Positions 10,861-22,286 of a stretch of 64,000 nt of DNA are shown here, in pieces; the stretch's first letter is position 1, and every line of letters starts with the position of its first letter. This DNA comes from Taxillus chinensis (Eukaryota; Streptophyta; Magnoliopsida; Santalales; Loranthaceae), in assembly GCA_023512835.1 (NCBI GenBank), contig CM042086.1, positions 4,689,799-4,753,798 of the forward strand, read 5' to 3'. Below the pieces are notes generated by a model. That model saw only the letters and a list, made by a program, of their open reading frames with translations, was not told the origin of the DNA and ran no database searches. A program made the position numbers and the translations under genes.

Positions 10861-12642
10861 TATGCAGTACATCGTCTCATGCAGTTCTTATCTCAGCCTC
10901 GAGTTCCACATCTCAAGGCAGTTCATCATCTGCTTCGCTATATTAAATGAAGCCCTGGTTAAGGTCTGTTTTTCTCATCATCGTCCTCTACTCAAATCTG
11001 TGCCTTTGCCGATGCAGACTGGGCTTCATGTCCCGATTCAAGACAATCCACAACTGGCTTTTGTATTTTTCTTGGTAATTCTTTAGTGTCCTGGAAGGCC
11101 AAGAAACAGACGATAGTTTCCAGATCTTCAGGAAACTGTAGAAAATGGAAACTATAGAAAATGGGAACGGTTTTTCTCTCCATAGTGAGTTGCAGAGTGC
11201 TGCTCGTACATATTCGAGAGAGCTTTTATTAGTCCTGCAGTTGTATCCTGGTCTTTGACATTAAAGGCCACTGATCTCGTCAAACTTAGACGGACCGCCC
11301 CCAAGGCTTTGCGATCTAGCACCTTCCAATCGTCATCTTTTATTTCTGCCGGCTTTTCTCCCTTCGGCAGGTACAAGTCTTTCTGGTATAGATAGTCCTC
11401 CATCTGCATTTGCCAGAAACTAAAATTCGTCCCGTCGAATTTCTCGATCTTGTATGAATCCTTCTCGGACGCCATAACACCTTCTCGAACTCGAACCTAC
11501 TGTTTCACTGTATGCATGAACAATACCATATACGCGAGTGTTACGTATACACAACACCGAAATACTCAAGAACAAATCTTTTCTAATGTGACAGATCAGA
11601 CACAGCTGCAGCCACAGAGTATATTCAAAATTTGTCAAGAGAATTCAAACCTGGAGCTCTGATACCAGTTGTTGGGAAGAAATACGGAAATAGGAAGAAA
11701 TAAAAATGGTACACCGAGAATTTTACGTGGTTCGGAAAATTCCCTACGTCCATGGAGCTACTACAATATTTTCACTATGGAGAGAAATACACCGTGTTTA
11801 TAAACACTCATCCCAATACCCAAATACACCCGGGAAATTAATTCTCTCACTCTCTATTTCTCTTCTCTCTCTATTTTTCTCTCTATTTCTCTTCTCTCTC
11901 TCCCGTATTGGGACTTCTTATTTTTGGGATGCATTTACAAGCTTCATGCCCTCCCCTTTTATCGGCTATTGGATTTGCAAGGAGACAAAATGGCTAGCCG
12001 TCTATGTTGACATGGGGTGGAGAGACGTAATCTTCTCATTCTTTTCTTCTTCCTTTTTTTCTTTCTTTTTGGGCGGTGAGGTGGCGTCCAGCCATGAGGT
12101 TTGACACAGTTGAGGCAGAGTACCGTGCTTTAGCAGCCACAACAAGTGAACCGATCTGGTTGCAACAGTTACTCACTGACTTTCATATTCCAGCATCACC
12201 TGCCCTCTTATATTGCGACAACCAGGCAGCTATACAAATAGCAACAAATCTCATCTTCCACGAACGCACTAAACACATAGAGGATGACTGCCACTTTGTG
12301 CGTGAGCAAGTGGCCTCTGGAACGTTCAAGTTAATGCCAATACGTTCTTGCAATCAATTGGCAGATATTTTTACCAAGGCTCTCCCATTTGGACCTTTCA
12401 ATAGCTTGCTTTCCAAGGTGGTTGTTAATGATGTTTACAGCACCTCTTGAGAGGAGTATTAAGCTTGCCACGTCAGATTTACTAGAGCCGTTGCTATTCG
12501 TATTTGCTCAGTCTTTGTTTTTAATTTCTTTTTTGTATGGTTGTAACGGCCATCTGTGATGGCCTTATAGATAAATAAGCATGGCGTCTTTGTAATTGAG
12601 TTAATTCTCTTTTCCTATCCGTTTTTTCGTCTTCATCTTTCA
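10861..12642 (+). mobile_element. Ty1/copia 3' remnant (RNase H and 3' LTR), interrupted
   Basis: Before the interruption, 10862-11110 reads in shifting frames through copia RT/RNase H motifs ([23 protein letters not shown]). After it, 12107-12450 continues with VEAEYRALAATTSEPIW, then CDNQAAIQIATN and the tail LADIFTKALP. A purine-rich tract (gagaggag, about 12449-12456) precedes a probable degenerate 3' LTR at about 12457-12642 (starts tattaagc, ends ctttca). Everything upstream of the RT end is missing. It is a dead fragment. Confidence 0.8.
11113..12106 (-). mobile_element. Truncated copia element (LTR, leader, gag start) inserted in the remnant
   Basis: Minus-strand piece. The LTR is 11670-12106; it is homologous to the LTRs at 29030-29474, 42664-43105 and 51840-52273. 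It is followed by a primer site complementary to initiator-Met tRNA (ggtatcagagctcc on the minus strand, about 11652-11666) and a leader. The gag begins at 11475 with MASEKDSYKIEKFDGTNFSFW (split here for length: MASEKDSYKIEK, FDGTNFSFW), a typical copia gag start, and is cut off after about 100 codons near 11152. It splits the RNase H reading frame of the host copia remnant. It supplies the gag part that the full element at 29030-43105 lacks. No second LTR is present, so it was truncated during or after insertion. Confidence 0.82.
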
Positions 12643-13232
12643 CTTTGTTATGCTCTTTTTGGTTGGTGATATTCAACACATTTCTCTCTACAACTATCGG
12701 GATCTGGCTTTGTCACATATAATAGTTGAAAATAAAAAACATCAAACCAAAATACGCACTGGCTTCCCCAGCCTCTACCGCATAAAACCTACATCGCACG
12801 CACTCCTCCATCGCTGCACATTGCCACCCTCAGTCCCTCACCGCACAGTCGCTGCCGCCTCTCTCAGTGACCGCGCTAGCCGTCGGCTCCCATTGCACAC
12901 TCACAAGTTGGCTCCGCACTTCTAGCTCGCACGAACCACACCAGCGACACCAGCCGCCTATACTTAGACCTCTGCTTAGCCCTCTCTCTATCTCTCTCCC
13001 ACACAGTCGCGCCACGAGCCTCCAAGAAAATCTTAGATCTGAACGCACCTCCATAGTGCTGCCCAACCATTTCCAGATTTGAATCTGTTGACGCTGCAAA
13101 CACAGGTAAAAAGGGGAAGATGTTAACATACAATTGATGTGGTTTTAACTTCGACCGATTTTTTAGATGATTTATGTGATACTACTTGAATGATTTTTAG
13201 GTTGTTTGAAAAATAATCAATGAGGTCATTTA
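12643..13232. other. Intergenic, GC-richer stretch without a supported gene
   Basis: From 12770 to 13090 the sequence is C-rich on the + strand and open in several frames (12830-13133 minus, 12867-13082 plus). The translations are low-complexity, carry no recognisable motif and have no paralog in the window. I see no gene here. Confidence 0.5.
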
Positions 13233-13533
13233 TGTAAAGACTCGTACCTTTGTGAGATTGGAAGTTAGGCTCGAATAGAGTTTGGAAATATTTATTCGAT
13301 AGCGTGGCCTTAGTTTTGATATTTTAGGGGAATTGTTATTAATGTTGATATGAGTACATGATTTGATGTAATTATGATTATTAGAATAATTATAATTATC
13401 TATATATATTATGTTATTAATAGGATTAATTATGTATTTGTTGTTATTAATCTTATTACTAATCCTATTATTAGTAATATTATTATTATTACTATCATTA
13501 TATTTATTATTATTGGATTATCATTACTAATAA

Positions 13534-13593
<60 letters not shown>

Positions 13594-15198
13594 AAGGTAG
13601 TATAAATAAGGGAACGTGGGAAGGACAGAGCAAGGGGCGGCGGCATCGGTTTGCTGCCACAATGCGCGTTGGCAAGGAGATGGTCGGTGTGGCCGTGCGC
13701 GCCGTGGGGAGATAGAAGGACGAGCGGCGGCGACTTCTGGGTTGTAGCGCACCTGTGCGCCGGCGAGAGATAGAGGGCTGAGGCGACGACGGTAGTCCAG
13801 GGTTGTCGCGTGCTTGCGGGCCGGTGAGAGAAAGAGAGAGACGGGGGCGACGGCTCTGCCGCCCCCTGGCTGAGTACGCCCGCGCCCTGTGCGCTGGCGA
13901 GAGGGGAACGAAGAGACGGGGGCAGCGTCTTGCTGCCCGGTGAGTCAACACCAGCCCTAACGGGCTGGTGTGTTTGGGCTGGCCCTAACGGGCTGGTGTG
14001 TTTGGGCCGGTCCAACTGGGCCAGTCAGTCCAACTAATTTGGGATAATAATAATGATAACCATAAATTGAGGAACATAAAATAATAATAAGAAAAATATA
14101 TATATATATAATAAACAGAATTTATGGTTCTTAATTTATGTTGTTATTTAGCCTTTAAATTTCTGATTGTAACTGAATATTAAAGGTATAGGTACATGTG
14201 TATATTTAAATAAATACTAAGCTGTTATTTATGATTTTAAATTTTAACGCTGGTTTAATTTTAATTGTTTAGTGAACTTGTGTAGATGAATATATCCATT
14301 TATGTATATAAATAACCGTTGGGGTTTGTTACTGTAGGATTGGTGATTTACATGTTCTGTGATGCTGTTGTATTGTGTATTTTATTGGAAATGTCTTGTT
14401 TCTTGATTATGTGTAAATTTGGTGGTGGAGCTGGTTGGGTCAACCACGGGTCCCACATAGGGCTGGTAAGAGGCCGCAGGTCCCCTATGTGGCTTGTTAA
14501 CCTAGGTCCCATATGTGGCTGGTTAACCCAGGTCCCATATGTGACGGGTTGTCGTTGGGGTACCGAGGGTCCCACATATGGCAGTTTAATAGTAGCTGAA
14601 ACTCCTGGGTATGGTGGCGGGGATTTCATGGATGATTGGTTTACCGACGTGAGCCTTAAATGATGTGAAATAAGATGTAATGGTTTATTTGTGATTGGTT
14701 GATATTTATTTGTATTGGAATGTGACACTACACTGGAACATGCATTCACTGATCATATAGACCTAGGAACTTGAGTAAAAGGGATAGTGGAGATAGGGAT
14801 CACCTATTGGGCACTCGTGTTCACCCTACTTTATTTCTATTTTCCTACAGGTCGTAGGGGGTAGCTGGTGGAGCCATAGCAGAGCTTGTTGGAGCATTTT
14901 CAGTGTATGGTTCATTTTATGGACTTATCCTTTTACTTTTGATTATTTGATTATTTTCTTTTCCGAACTTGGGTCCGTGGCAGTTGTACGAACTTGATTA
15001 GTTGGACTTCAGTGATATTATTTGCAGATATATTTATTAATAGCTTGTGTGTTGCATTTGATTATTTGTAAGTACAATGCTACCACCGTTGTAGTATTGT
15101 ACAGGGTTGAATCAATCACCAACCCCTCAACCCCTGGAATGGGCGTGAGAGGCGTCGCTTCCGCAATTCCGTGGTTTTCAGAATTTGGGGGTGTGACA
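13233..15198 (+). mobile_element. Ty3/gypsy solo LTR
   Basis: Starts tgtaaagactcgtac and ends gggggtgtgaca, matching the ends of the gypsy LTRs at 30583-32810 and 38309-40533 (tgtaaagactcgtat and gggggcgtgaca). It is flanked by the 5-bp direct repeat ATTTA (13228-13232 and 15199-15203). There is no primer site or coding domain inside, so it is what remains after recombination between two LTRs. The interior (tandem ggtcccatatgtgg-like repeats at 14450-14580, a TTA microsatellite, GC-rich 13600-13950) differs strongly from the other gypsy LTR, so the element is from a related but separate family. Confidence 0.88.
13535..13592. repeat. (TTA)n microsatellite in the solo LTR
   Basis: About 19 perfect TTA units. 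It creates long poly-Tyr, poly-Asn and poly-Ile reading frames that are artefacts of the repeat. Confidence 0.97.
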
Positions 15199-15203
15199 AT
15201 TTA

Positions 15204-15523
15204 TATTAAGAATATCAGAGTTTTAATTTGAAAATTCACTAGATTTCAGGTTCTTAAAATTTCGTAGTTTTAAACTTATGATGCGTGAAATAATAATTTA
15301 ATTAGTTCACTTTTGATTTTATTTGACACTTAGTTTCAATTTAAACTCATCTCTATATGAATACCAATTTAAACTTAGTATCTATTTGATTTTATTTGAC
15401 ACTTAGTTTTAATTTTAAACCCATATCTATTTGAAAATTTCATTGACTTCCTGCATTTGGCATATAGAGTAAGGAAGAGGAAGGTAATGAATTGACCATT
15501 ACTAAAATATCTTAATAATTTTT
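15204..15523. other. Intergenic, short direct repeat
   Basis: AT-rich spacer between two transposons. A stretch ttgattttatttgacactta occurs twice, about 76 bp apart (15312 and 15388). No gene is seen. Confidence 0.6.
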
Positions 15524-15528
15524 AAAAT

Positions 15529-18500
15529 TGTTATAAATTAGACGGAAGACAATAACAAAAATCAAATAGAAATAGAGAAAGAACACCAAGATTTACGTGG
15601 AAAACCCAAGACGAGAAAAAATCACGGGCAGAGAAAGAAGAAATTCACTATTTTGTGGGAGTACACCGGATGACTATACAGCTTATAGCTCTCATAACCC
15701 TAACGACAGTCGTAGGGCCTTATAAATAGGGTATTACAAAATAGTTTCCAATTACCTCTTTTACCCCATTAAATAATATAAAAATAATGGGTATAAAAAA
15801 AAGAAAACAAAGAATTTGGGTCAATATTACAAATCTCCGCCATGACACAAATTCTACTGCTGCATGCATAAGTCCCTAAAAATAGAAAAATAGAATTCCA
15901 CCTCCGCCACAATAGCCCGAAGGGTAATAATCAACGAATACTGACCAAGTCCAAGCAATGCTCAAACTTGGCTATTGGAAGTGGCTTTGTCATCATATCT
16001 GAAGGATTATGAAGAGTGCTGATCTTGCTCACAACAACATCACTACGAGCAATGACGTCACGCACAAAATGATAACGAACATCAATATGTTTCATTCTCT
16101 CATGATACATCTGATCCTTCATAAGAAATATAGCACTTTGGCTATCACTAAATAAAGAACTAATCTGCAGATCTTCACTCAGTTCACTAAAGAGTCCTTT
16201 CAGCCAAATAGCTTCTTTACGAGCTTCAGTAATAACCATATACTCTGCTTCAGTAGTAGACAAAGCAACTGTAGACTGTAAGATAGCTTTCCAACTGATA
16301 GCACAACCACCAAGAGTAAAAACATATCCAGTAAGAGATCTTCTTCTATCTAAGTCTCTAGCAAAATCAGAATCAACATACCCAATGACTCCATCTCTAG
16401 TTCTACCAAACTGTAAGCAAACATCAGTGGTACCATGCAATTATCTAAAAACCCACTGAATTGCCTTCTAGTGTTCCTTACCAGGATTCACCATGTATCT
16501 ACTCATCATACTCACAGCATAAGCTAAATATGGTTTTGTACAAACCATGAAATACATGAGAGAGCCCACTGCACTAGAATATGGAACTCGAGACATATAA
16601 TCAATCTCATCAGGTGTTTTAGGAGACAAAGTAGATGAAAGTCTAAAATGAGCAGCTAATGAAGTACTAACAGGTTTAGCATTTTGCATATTAAACCTCT
16701 GCAGAATTTTCTCAATGTACCCTTTTTGACTTAGGCACAATGTACCTGCCTTCCTGTCTCTGATAATTTCCATGCCAAGTATCTTCTTTGCAGCTCCCAA
16801 ATCTTTCATCTCAAATTCTTTATTAAGTTGGACTTTAACTTTTCTGATCTCATCTTTATCCTTGGCTGCTATCAACATATCATCAACATATAGAAGTAGA
16901 TATACAAAAGAGTCACCACTCCTTTTAAAGTAGACACAACTATCAAAACTACTTCTGTTAAAATCATGGGATGTCATAAAAGAGTCAAACCTCTTATACC
17001 ATTGCCTGGGTGATTATTTCAAACCATAGAGAGACTTCTTCAATAAGCAAACACAATCTTCTTTTCCAGATGCTATAAAACCTTCAGGTTGTTCCATATA
17101 GATGTCTTCCTCAAGTTCTCCATGTAAAAAAACTGTTTTCACATCTAACTGCTCTAACTCAAGATCATGTTAAGCAACAATACCAAGTAAAGCTCGAATT
17201 GAACTATGCTTAAGAACTAGAGAAAATACATCAGTATAATCCACACCTGGAACTTGACTGTAACCCTTTGCAACAAGTCTTGCTTTAAACCTGGAATCTT
17301 CAACTCTAGGAATTCCCTCTTTCTTGCGAAACACCCATTTGCAACGAACAACCTTTTTATCCTTAGGCAAATTCACAAGCTCTCATGTTTTGTTCTTGTG
17401 AAGTGATTCCATCTCTTCTTGGATAACTATCATCCAATGGTCTGAATGATCACAAGTGACTGCATCAAAATAAGTAGATGGCTCCTGATTTCTATCAATA
17501 TGTTCAGCCACATTCAAGGCATATACAACCAAATCTGCTTCATTATCATATCTTTGTGGAGGCTTAATTTCTCGCCTTGGTCTATTCATGGCAATAGAAT
17601 ATTGAGGAGTTGGAGGTGGTGTAATAGATGAAGAAACAACCTTCTTTTTAGTTGTAGGACTGGGCTTAGCTGGACTAGATGAAGATGATGGACTGGATTG
17701 AGAAGTTGATAAAGGATGTCCTGAATCAATATCAAACTCCACCTGTCTTGTAGTACTATTGTGATCTGGCTTAGAAGAATCATGAGAGGATAAATCATGT
17801 AACATAGCAGTTTCATCAAAGACAACATTTCTGCTAATAACGACCTTCTTGGTCTCTGGACACCATAATTTATATCCTTTAACAGCAGTCTTATATCCTA
17901 AATAAATGCATTTAACAGATCTAGGCTCCAATTTACCATTATCAACATGAGCATATGCAGGACAACCAAATATTTTTAAATCTGAATAATCTGCAGGAGT
18001 ACCAGTCCATACCTCATATGGTGTCTTTTTCTCAATAGTAGTAGAAGGAGACCGGTCAATGAGAAAACACGCTGTAGCAGCTGCTTCCGCCCAAAATGAC
18101 TGTGGTAACTTTGCATGTGATAGCATGCATCAGACTCTTTCCATGATGCTTTTGTTCATACGTTCTGTAACTCCATTTTGCTGTGGAGTATGAGGAACTG
18201 TCAAGTGACGTATAATTCCTTCGGATTTGCAGAAGGTATTAAATTCATTAAAACAGAACTCTAAACTATTGTCCGTGCGAAGCCTCTTCACCTCTTTTCC
18301 TGTTTGCTTTTCAATCATAATCTTCCAGTCCTTGAAAGTAGAGAATGCATTACTTTTCTGCTTCAAGAAGAATGTCCAGAGCATCCTAGAGAAATCATCA
18401 ATAATAGTTAGCATATAAACGATACCACCTTTAAAAGCCACTCTTGCTGGCCCCCAAAGATTAGAATGAATATAATCTAGAGTTCCTTTGATTTTCTGAA

Positions 18501-20181
18501 TGCCTTTAGTAAACCGGACTCTCTTTTGTTTACCATAGACACAATGCTCACAAAACTGAAGATTGTTGATGCTTTAATTTGCCTTGTAATAAGTCCTCTT
18601 CTACTCAATTCGGCCATTCCATGCTCACTCATATGCCCTAGGCACATGTACCATAATTTAAAAATATTAGAATCAGACATGGAAGAAGAGGTTGCAATAG
18701 CAGCAGCTCCTGAAACTGTAAAACGTATAACTGCCCAGCTCTCTTGTGACCTTTCATCACCACAAGAGAACCCTTGCTTGTCTTGATCACTCCACCTTCA
18801 CCGGTGAACTTGTACCCTTTAGAATCAAGAGTACTCAATGAAATCAGATTTCTCTTCAATTCTGGAATATATCTCACACCTCCAAGTGTTCTGACCACAC
18901 CATCATGCATTTTAATCCTGACTGTACCAATGCCGATAACTTTGCAAGAGGCATTGTTCCCCATAACAATAGTACCTGAGGACACAGTTTCATATGTTAA
19001 AAACCAGTCCTGATTGGGACACATATGAAACGTGCAACCAGAATCAAGGATCCACTCCTCATATGCCTTGTGGTTAGAATCGGAAACCACAAGGATCTCT
19101 CCATCACTGTAAGTCTCCACCACATCAGCTTCACCAGATTTTTCTGATTGTTTTTCAGCTCTTTTATTCTTGTTCTGCAACTTGTAACACTCAGAAATAA
19201 TATGACCTTTCTTATTGCAATACCTGCAAAAATTATTATCTCTATTTGCAGATGTCAATCTTCTCTTTATATTACCACCAAAATTAGGATTGCGTTCTCG
19301 TGACCTACCACGAACAACAAGACCTTCTGCCTGTAACTTAGAGTTAGAACCACCAATAATCTGCTTCATCTTCTCATGCGAAAATAAAGCCTCATAAACC
19401 TCATCAATAGTGAGTGTGTCATGACTATACAGAATAGTATCTCTAAAAGTTGAATATGAAGACGGCAATGAACATAACAGTATTAACGCCAAATCCTCTT
19501 CATCGTATTTAACTTCCATTGATTCTAAATCAGAAATAATTTCTTTAAATACGACTAAATGATCTTCAAGAGATGTACCTTCTGTTAAACGATGAGAATA
19601 TAATTGTTGCTTCAAGTGCAACTTACTGGTCAAACTCTTCGTCATACAAAGCTGCTCTAACTTCAAACATAAGGCAACAACAGTTTTCTCACGCAACACA
19701 TCCTGTAAAATCTGATTGGATAAATGTAGATGTATTTGGGATAAAGCCTTACGATCTTTATGTTGCTTCTCTTTAATCGACTATGAAGAAGGCATCTTGT
19801 CGAACCCTAAAAGCGCATCATCAAGATCCATCTGCGCAAGAACAGCCCGCATCTTAACCTGCCATAGTGAAAACCTGGTGTTGCAATCCAACACCGGAAT
19901 ATCATACTTCATTGTTGCCATTATCAAGAAATCCAAGAACGAAAATCAGAAAATCAAGAACCCTAGAGCGGTGAATATAGAAAACCGAAAAATCCTGGAG
20001 CTCTGATACCAATTTGTTAGAATCGGGCACATGTAAAGGCCCGATTAAGTGTCACGATACTGTCTGCTTTGGGCTCGCCACATCGGCTCGCACGGCTTTA
20101 AAACGCGTCGTGACATTTAAAGCTTTCTTTCTTATTATATATGCCTTAACTTCCTTTCAATGTGGTACAAACATCCCAACA
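15529..20181 (-). mobile_element. Decayed Ty1/copia retrotransposon with non-matching ends
   Basis: Minus-strand element. Its 3' LTR is 15529-15831 (303 bp, reading tgtaatattgaccc to tataaca) after the purine-rich tract atggcggag. Gag-pol covers 15931-19921. The primer site (ttggtatcagagctcc) lies next to 20014. The sequence in the 5' LTR position, 20015-20181 (167 bp, TG...CA), is not homologous to the 3' LTR. Both outer flanks carry AAAAT (15524-15528 and 20182-20186), which could be the target duplication, but it is low-complexity in AT-rich DNA. The element may be a chimera of a short TRIM-like LTR and a copia interior, or two elements joined by deletion. Confidence 0.8.
15931..19921 (-). 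pseudogene. Copia gag-pol polyprotein, broken
   Basis: Read on the minus strand from 19921 the start is MATMKYDIPVLDC, a gag start, with a stop after about 45 codons where tgg has become tag. Then follow gag (19699 down, CRYCNKKGHIISEC zinc knuckle near 19200-19240), protease (LDSGCTFHM near 19040), GAG-pre-integrase, integrase (18441-17400; TDNSLEF, PQQNGVTERMN), reverse transcriptase (17376-16468; YVDDMLIA) and RNase H (16440-15931; [17 protein letters not shown]). The frame is interrupted at least near 19790, 18640, 18480, 18128, 17380, 17165 and 16450, so it cannot produce a full protein. The domain order is that of Ty1/copia, close to the Tnt1 type. Confidence 0.88.
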
Positions 20182-20186
20182 AAAAT

Positions 20187-21156
20187 TATAAAATAAAATC
20201 TTATTTCTTCTTCTTTTTCAGTTCAGATCTTCTCCTCAGATCAATCCCACTGTCCCCGCTGCTAACCTTGTCATCCCCGCATGCCATTCCCGTGTGACCC
20301 TCCATTCCGCCACCTGCGATGCACGTTGTCCCTGCTGCCAATCCCACCGCGATGCATGCTGTTCCCCGCGCCAATGCAGCCGACCCTGTCGTCACCGCAC
20401 ACTGTTCCCTCACGCCCCTCCATGGCCCCTGCCCGCGATGCGCGCCATCCCCGCTGCCAACCTCACCGCGATGCACGCTGTTCCCCTACATCAACTTTGC
20501 CATCCCCGTCAAGCCCAAGGACATTGGTGTCTTGTCCCTGGAGTTCCAGCGCAAGATGTGAACGATGTTTGGATGTGAACGATGGTGTTTAGGAAAATAA
20601 AGGGTTAAATAGATAAAAACATTTCATTATGCAGGAGAATTTTTGTAATATCAGAGTAATTAATTAAGTTATCCCTCTCGGGGAGTATCATATTCTGATG
20701 GTTTGCACATCACACACCAAATATGGTCTCAGTTTCAATTTAATTTAGTCCACTTTGGGTTTTACTTCTCAATCATGCGTGGTGTGCTTCAGGGTAAAAC
20801 TAGCGCTAATTATTGTTGTTTCCAAAAGAATGAAAGATCCGTGGCCACAATAATGTATGCTGACATGCTTCCTTCATATGTTTTTCTTCCCTGCAGGCTC
20901 ATCCATATTTTCATCAAGTGAGAGCTACCTGAGAGTAGCGGAATGCGAATAGACATATTGAAGTATACCTTCGTTACGGTGAAATTAATGTCCCCCAAAT
21001 ACATGCTAGAGATACTATACTGTGATGGATGTGGCAGGCAAGGATTTGCCTTTGGAAATCCTGTATAAAAATTTCCTTGCCAATTTTCCATTTCCTGTAC
21101 AATTGCATTCATTATGTCTTAATGAAGTGATGATGCGTCCCAATTAAGCAAGGGTG
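20187..21156. other. Intergenic, C-rich internal repeats, no gene
   Basis: 20290-20500 has an imperfect repeat of about 60-90 bp around the motif ccgcgatgca (for example near 20347, 20436 and 20467), which opens several frames with no recognisable protein. 20600-21156 is ordinary AT-rich spacer before the gene 2 promoter block. Confidence 0.5.
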
Positions 21157-22020
21157 ACATCTAGAATTAATTTCTTGTTTAACGTATCTTTTGGTGTAGG
21201 AGAAAAACCAAAATTTTAAAATGAAGTACAATTGGAGTTGTCTTTTAAATAAAATATGATTAATGTTATATCGCAGGAAGACCAAACTAACGACTAAATT
21301 TGGCTGCTCAAGAAGATCTCCCACGCCCCAATTAAATTACAACCTTCTCTACACTAGCCTATTTTTACTAGGAAAATAGTTTTTGTAAAATACATTCTAA
21401 AGTGTTTGTGTGCACTCAAACTTTAAGTCATCATAATTGGGATGGGATTTAGAGCAATCTATTTGCAAATTGAAAAAACGGAGTCAATTTGGGGATGATT
21501 ATTTGAGACGTTTAATTGTGATTTGTAATTTAAATGATATATATATATACCTCCATTCATTTATGGGGAGAAATGTTGAATCCAAACTGAACTGGGCCAT
21601 TCAGACCAGAAGAAGACGAAGAAGAAGAAATTAACCTAAAGTCATCAAGTCAGTCAACCCATTATTTTGTAAAATTATATCGGAAGGAAAAACAAAACTT
21701 TTAAAATTATTTTGTTGAATTATCACCAAATTTGTATCATTACTTGGACTTTTGTAAAAGGGGATATAAATAAAATGGAAAGACCAAACAAACGACTGGA
21801 TTCGGCTGCTCAAGAAGACTTTTTGTAAAATAGTAGACTTTGCTAAATACATTCTACAGTGGTTTTGTTTACTGAAATTTAAAGTCCTAATTGGGATGGC
21901 ATTTACAGCCAGCTATTTGCAAATTGAAAAAACGGAGTCATTTTGGTGATGATTGTGATTTGAATTTTCAATCCAAACTGAACTGGGCCATTCAGATCAG
22001 GAAAACACGAGGAACAAGAA
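21157..22020. repeat. Gene 2 promoter repeats, tandem copies
   Basis: 21157-21610 matches the promoter repeat at 1460-1890. A second, shorter copy follows at about 21780-21990: both contain the run gaccaaac, cggctgctcaagaaga, gcaaattgaaaaaacggagtca and end at aactgggccattcag. Gene 2 thus has two upstream modules in tandem, while gene 1 and gene 4 have one. Function is unknown. Confidence 0.7.
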
Positions 22021-22233
22021 AAGCCTCTGATTCCCGTCTAAACGCGGCAATGAACTGATTGATTCCGACGCCTCTCTATTTTTTTTCTTCTTTTTTTCAT
22101 GCTGTTGATTTTGTCATCACCCCTGCACTACCACACAGACGACCAATCTCTTCTCTTCAACGGACTACCAAGAAATTGATCATTTTTAAAAAAAGTAGTA
22201 CTTGAAATGAATTGAAGTGTCCTACTCTTTCCC

Positions 22234-22240
22234 TATAAAT
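22234..22240 (+). promoter_or_regulatory. TATA box of gene 2
   Basis: TATAAAT 47-53 bp before the start codon. The same element in the same context (cctataaatctag) stands before copy 3 at 45923-45929, and a variant before gene 4 at 56885-56892. Confidence 0.6.
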
Positions 22241-22286
22241 CTAGAACGCACTTTTGATATGTTCTATTCGCACATTAACAAAACAC

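Noticed and set aside
13374..14015. Frames with poly-Tyr, poly-Asn or poly-Ile and a C-rich protein on either strand
   Set aside because: Produced by the TTA microsatellite and GC-rich interior of the solo LTR.
15524..20186. AAAAT as a firm target-site duplication of the minus-strand copia element
   Set aside because: It is low-complexity in AT-rich DNA and the two LTR-like ends do not match, so I treat it as only suggestive.
20201..20592. Cys/Pro- or Gly-rich frames on both strands
   Set aside because: Caused by an imperfect C-rich repeat; no known motif and no start or splice context.
22254..22286. Longer N terminus for gene 2
   Set aside because: The extension begins with TTG, not ATG, lies only about 14 bp after the TATA box and has no counterpart in genes 1, 3 and 4.
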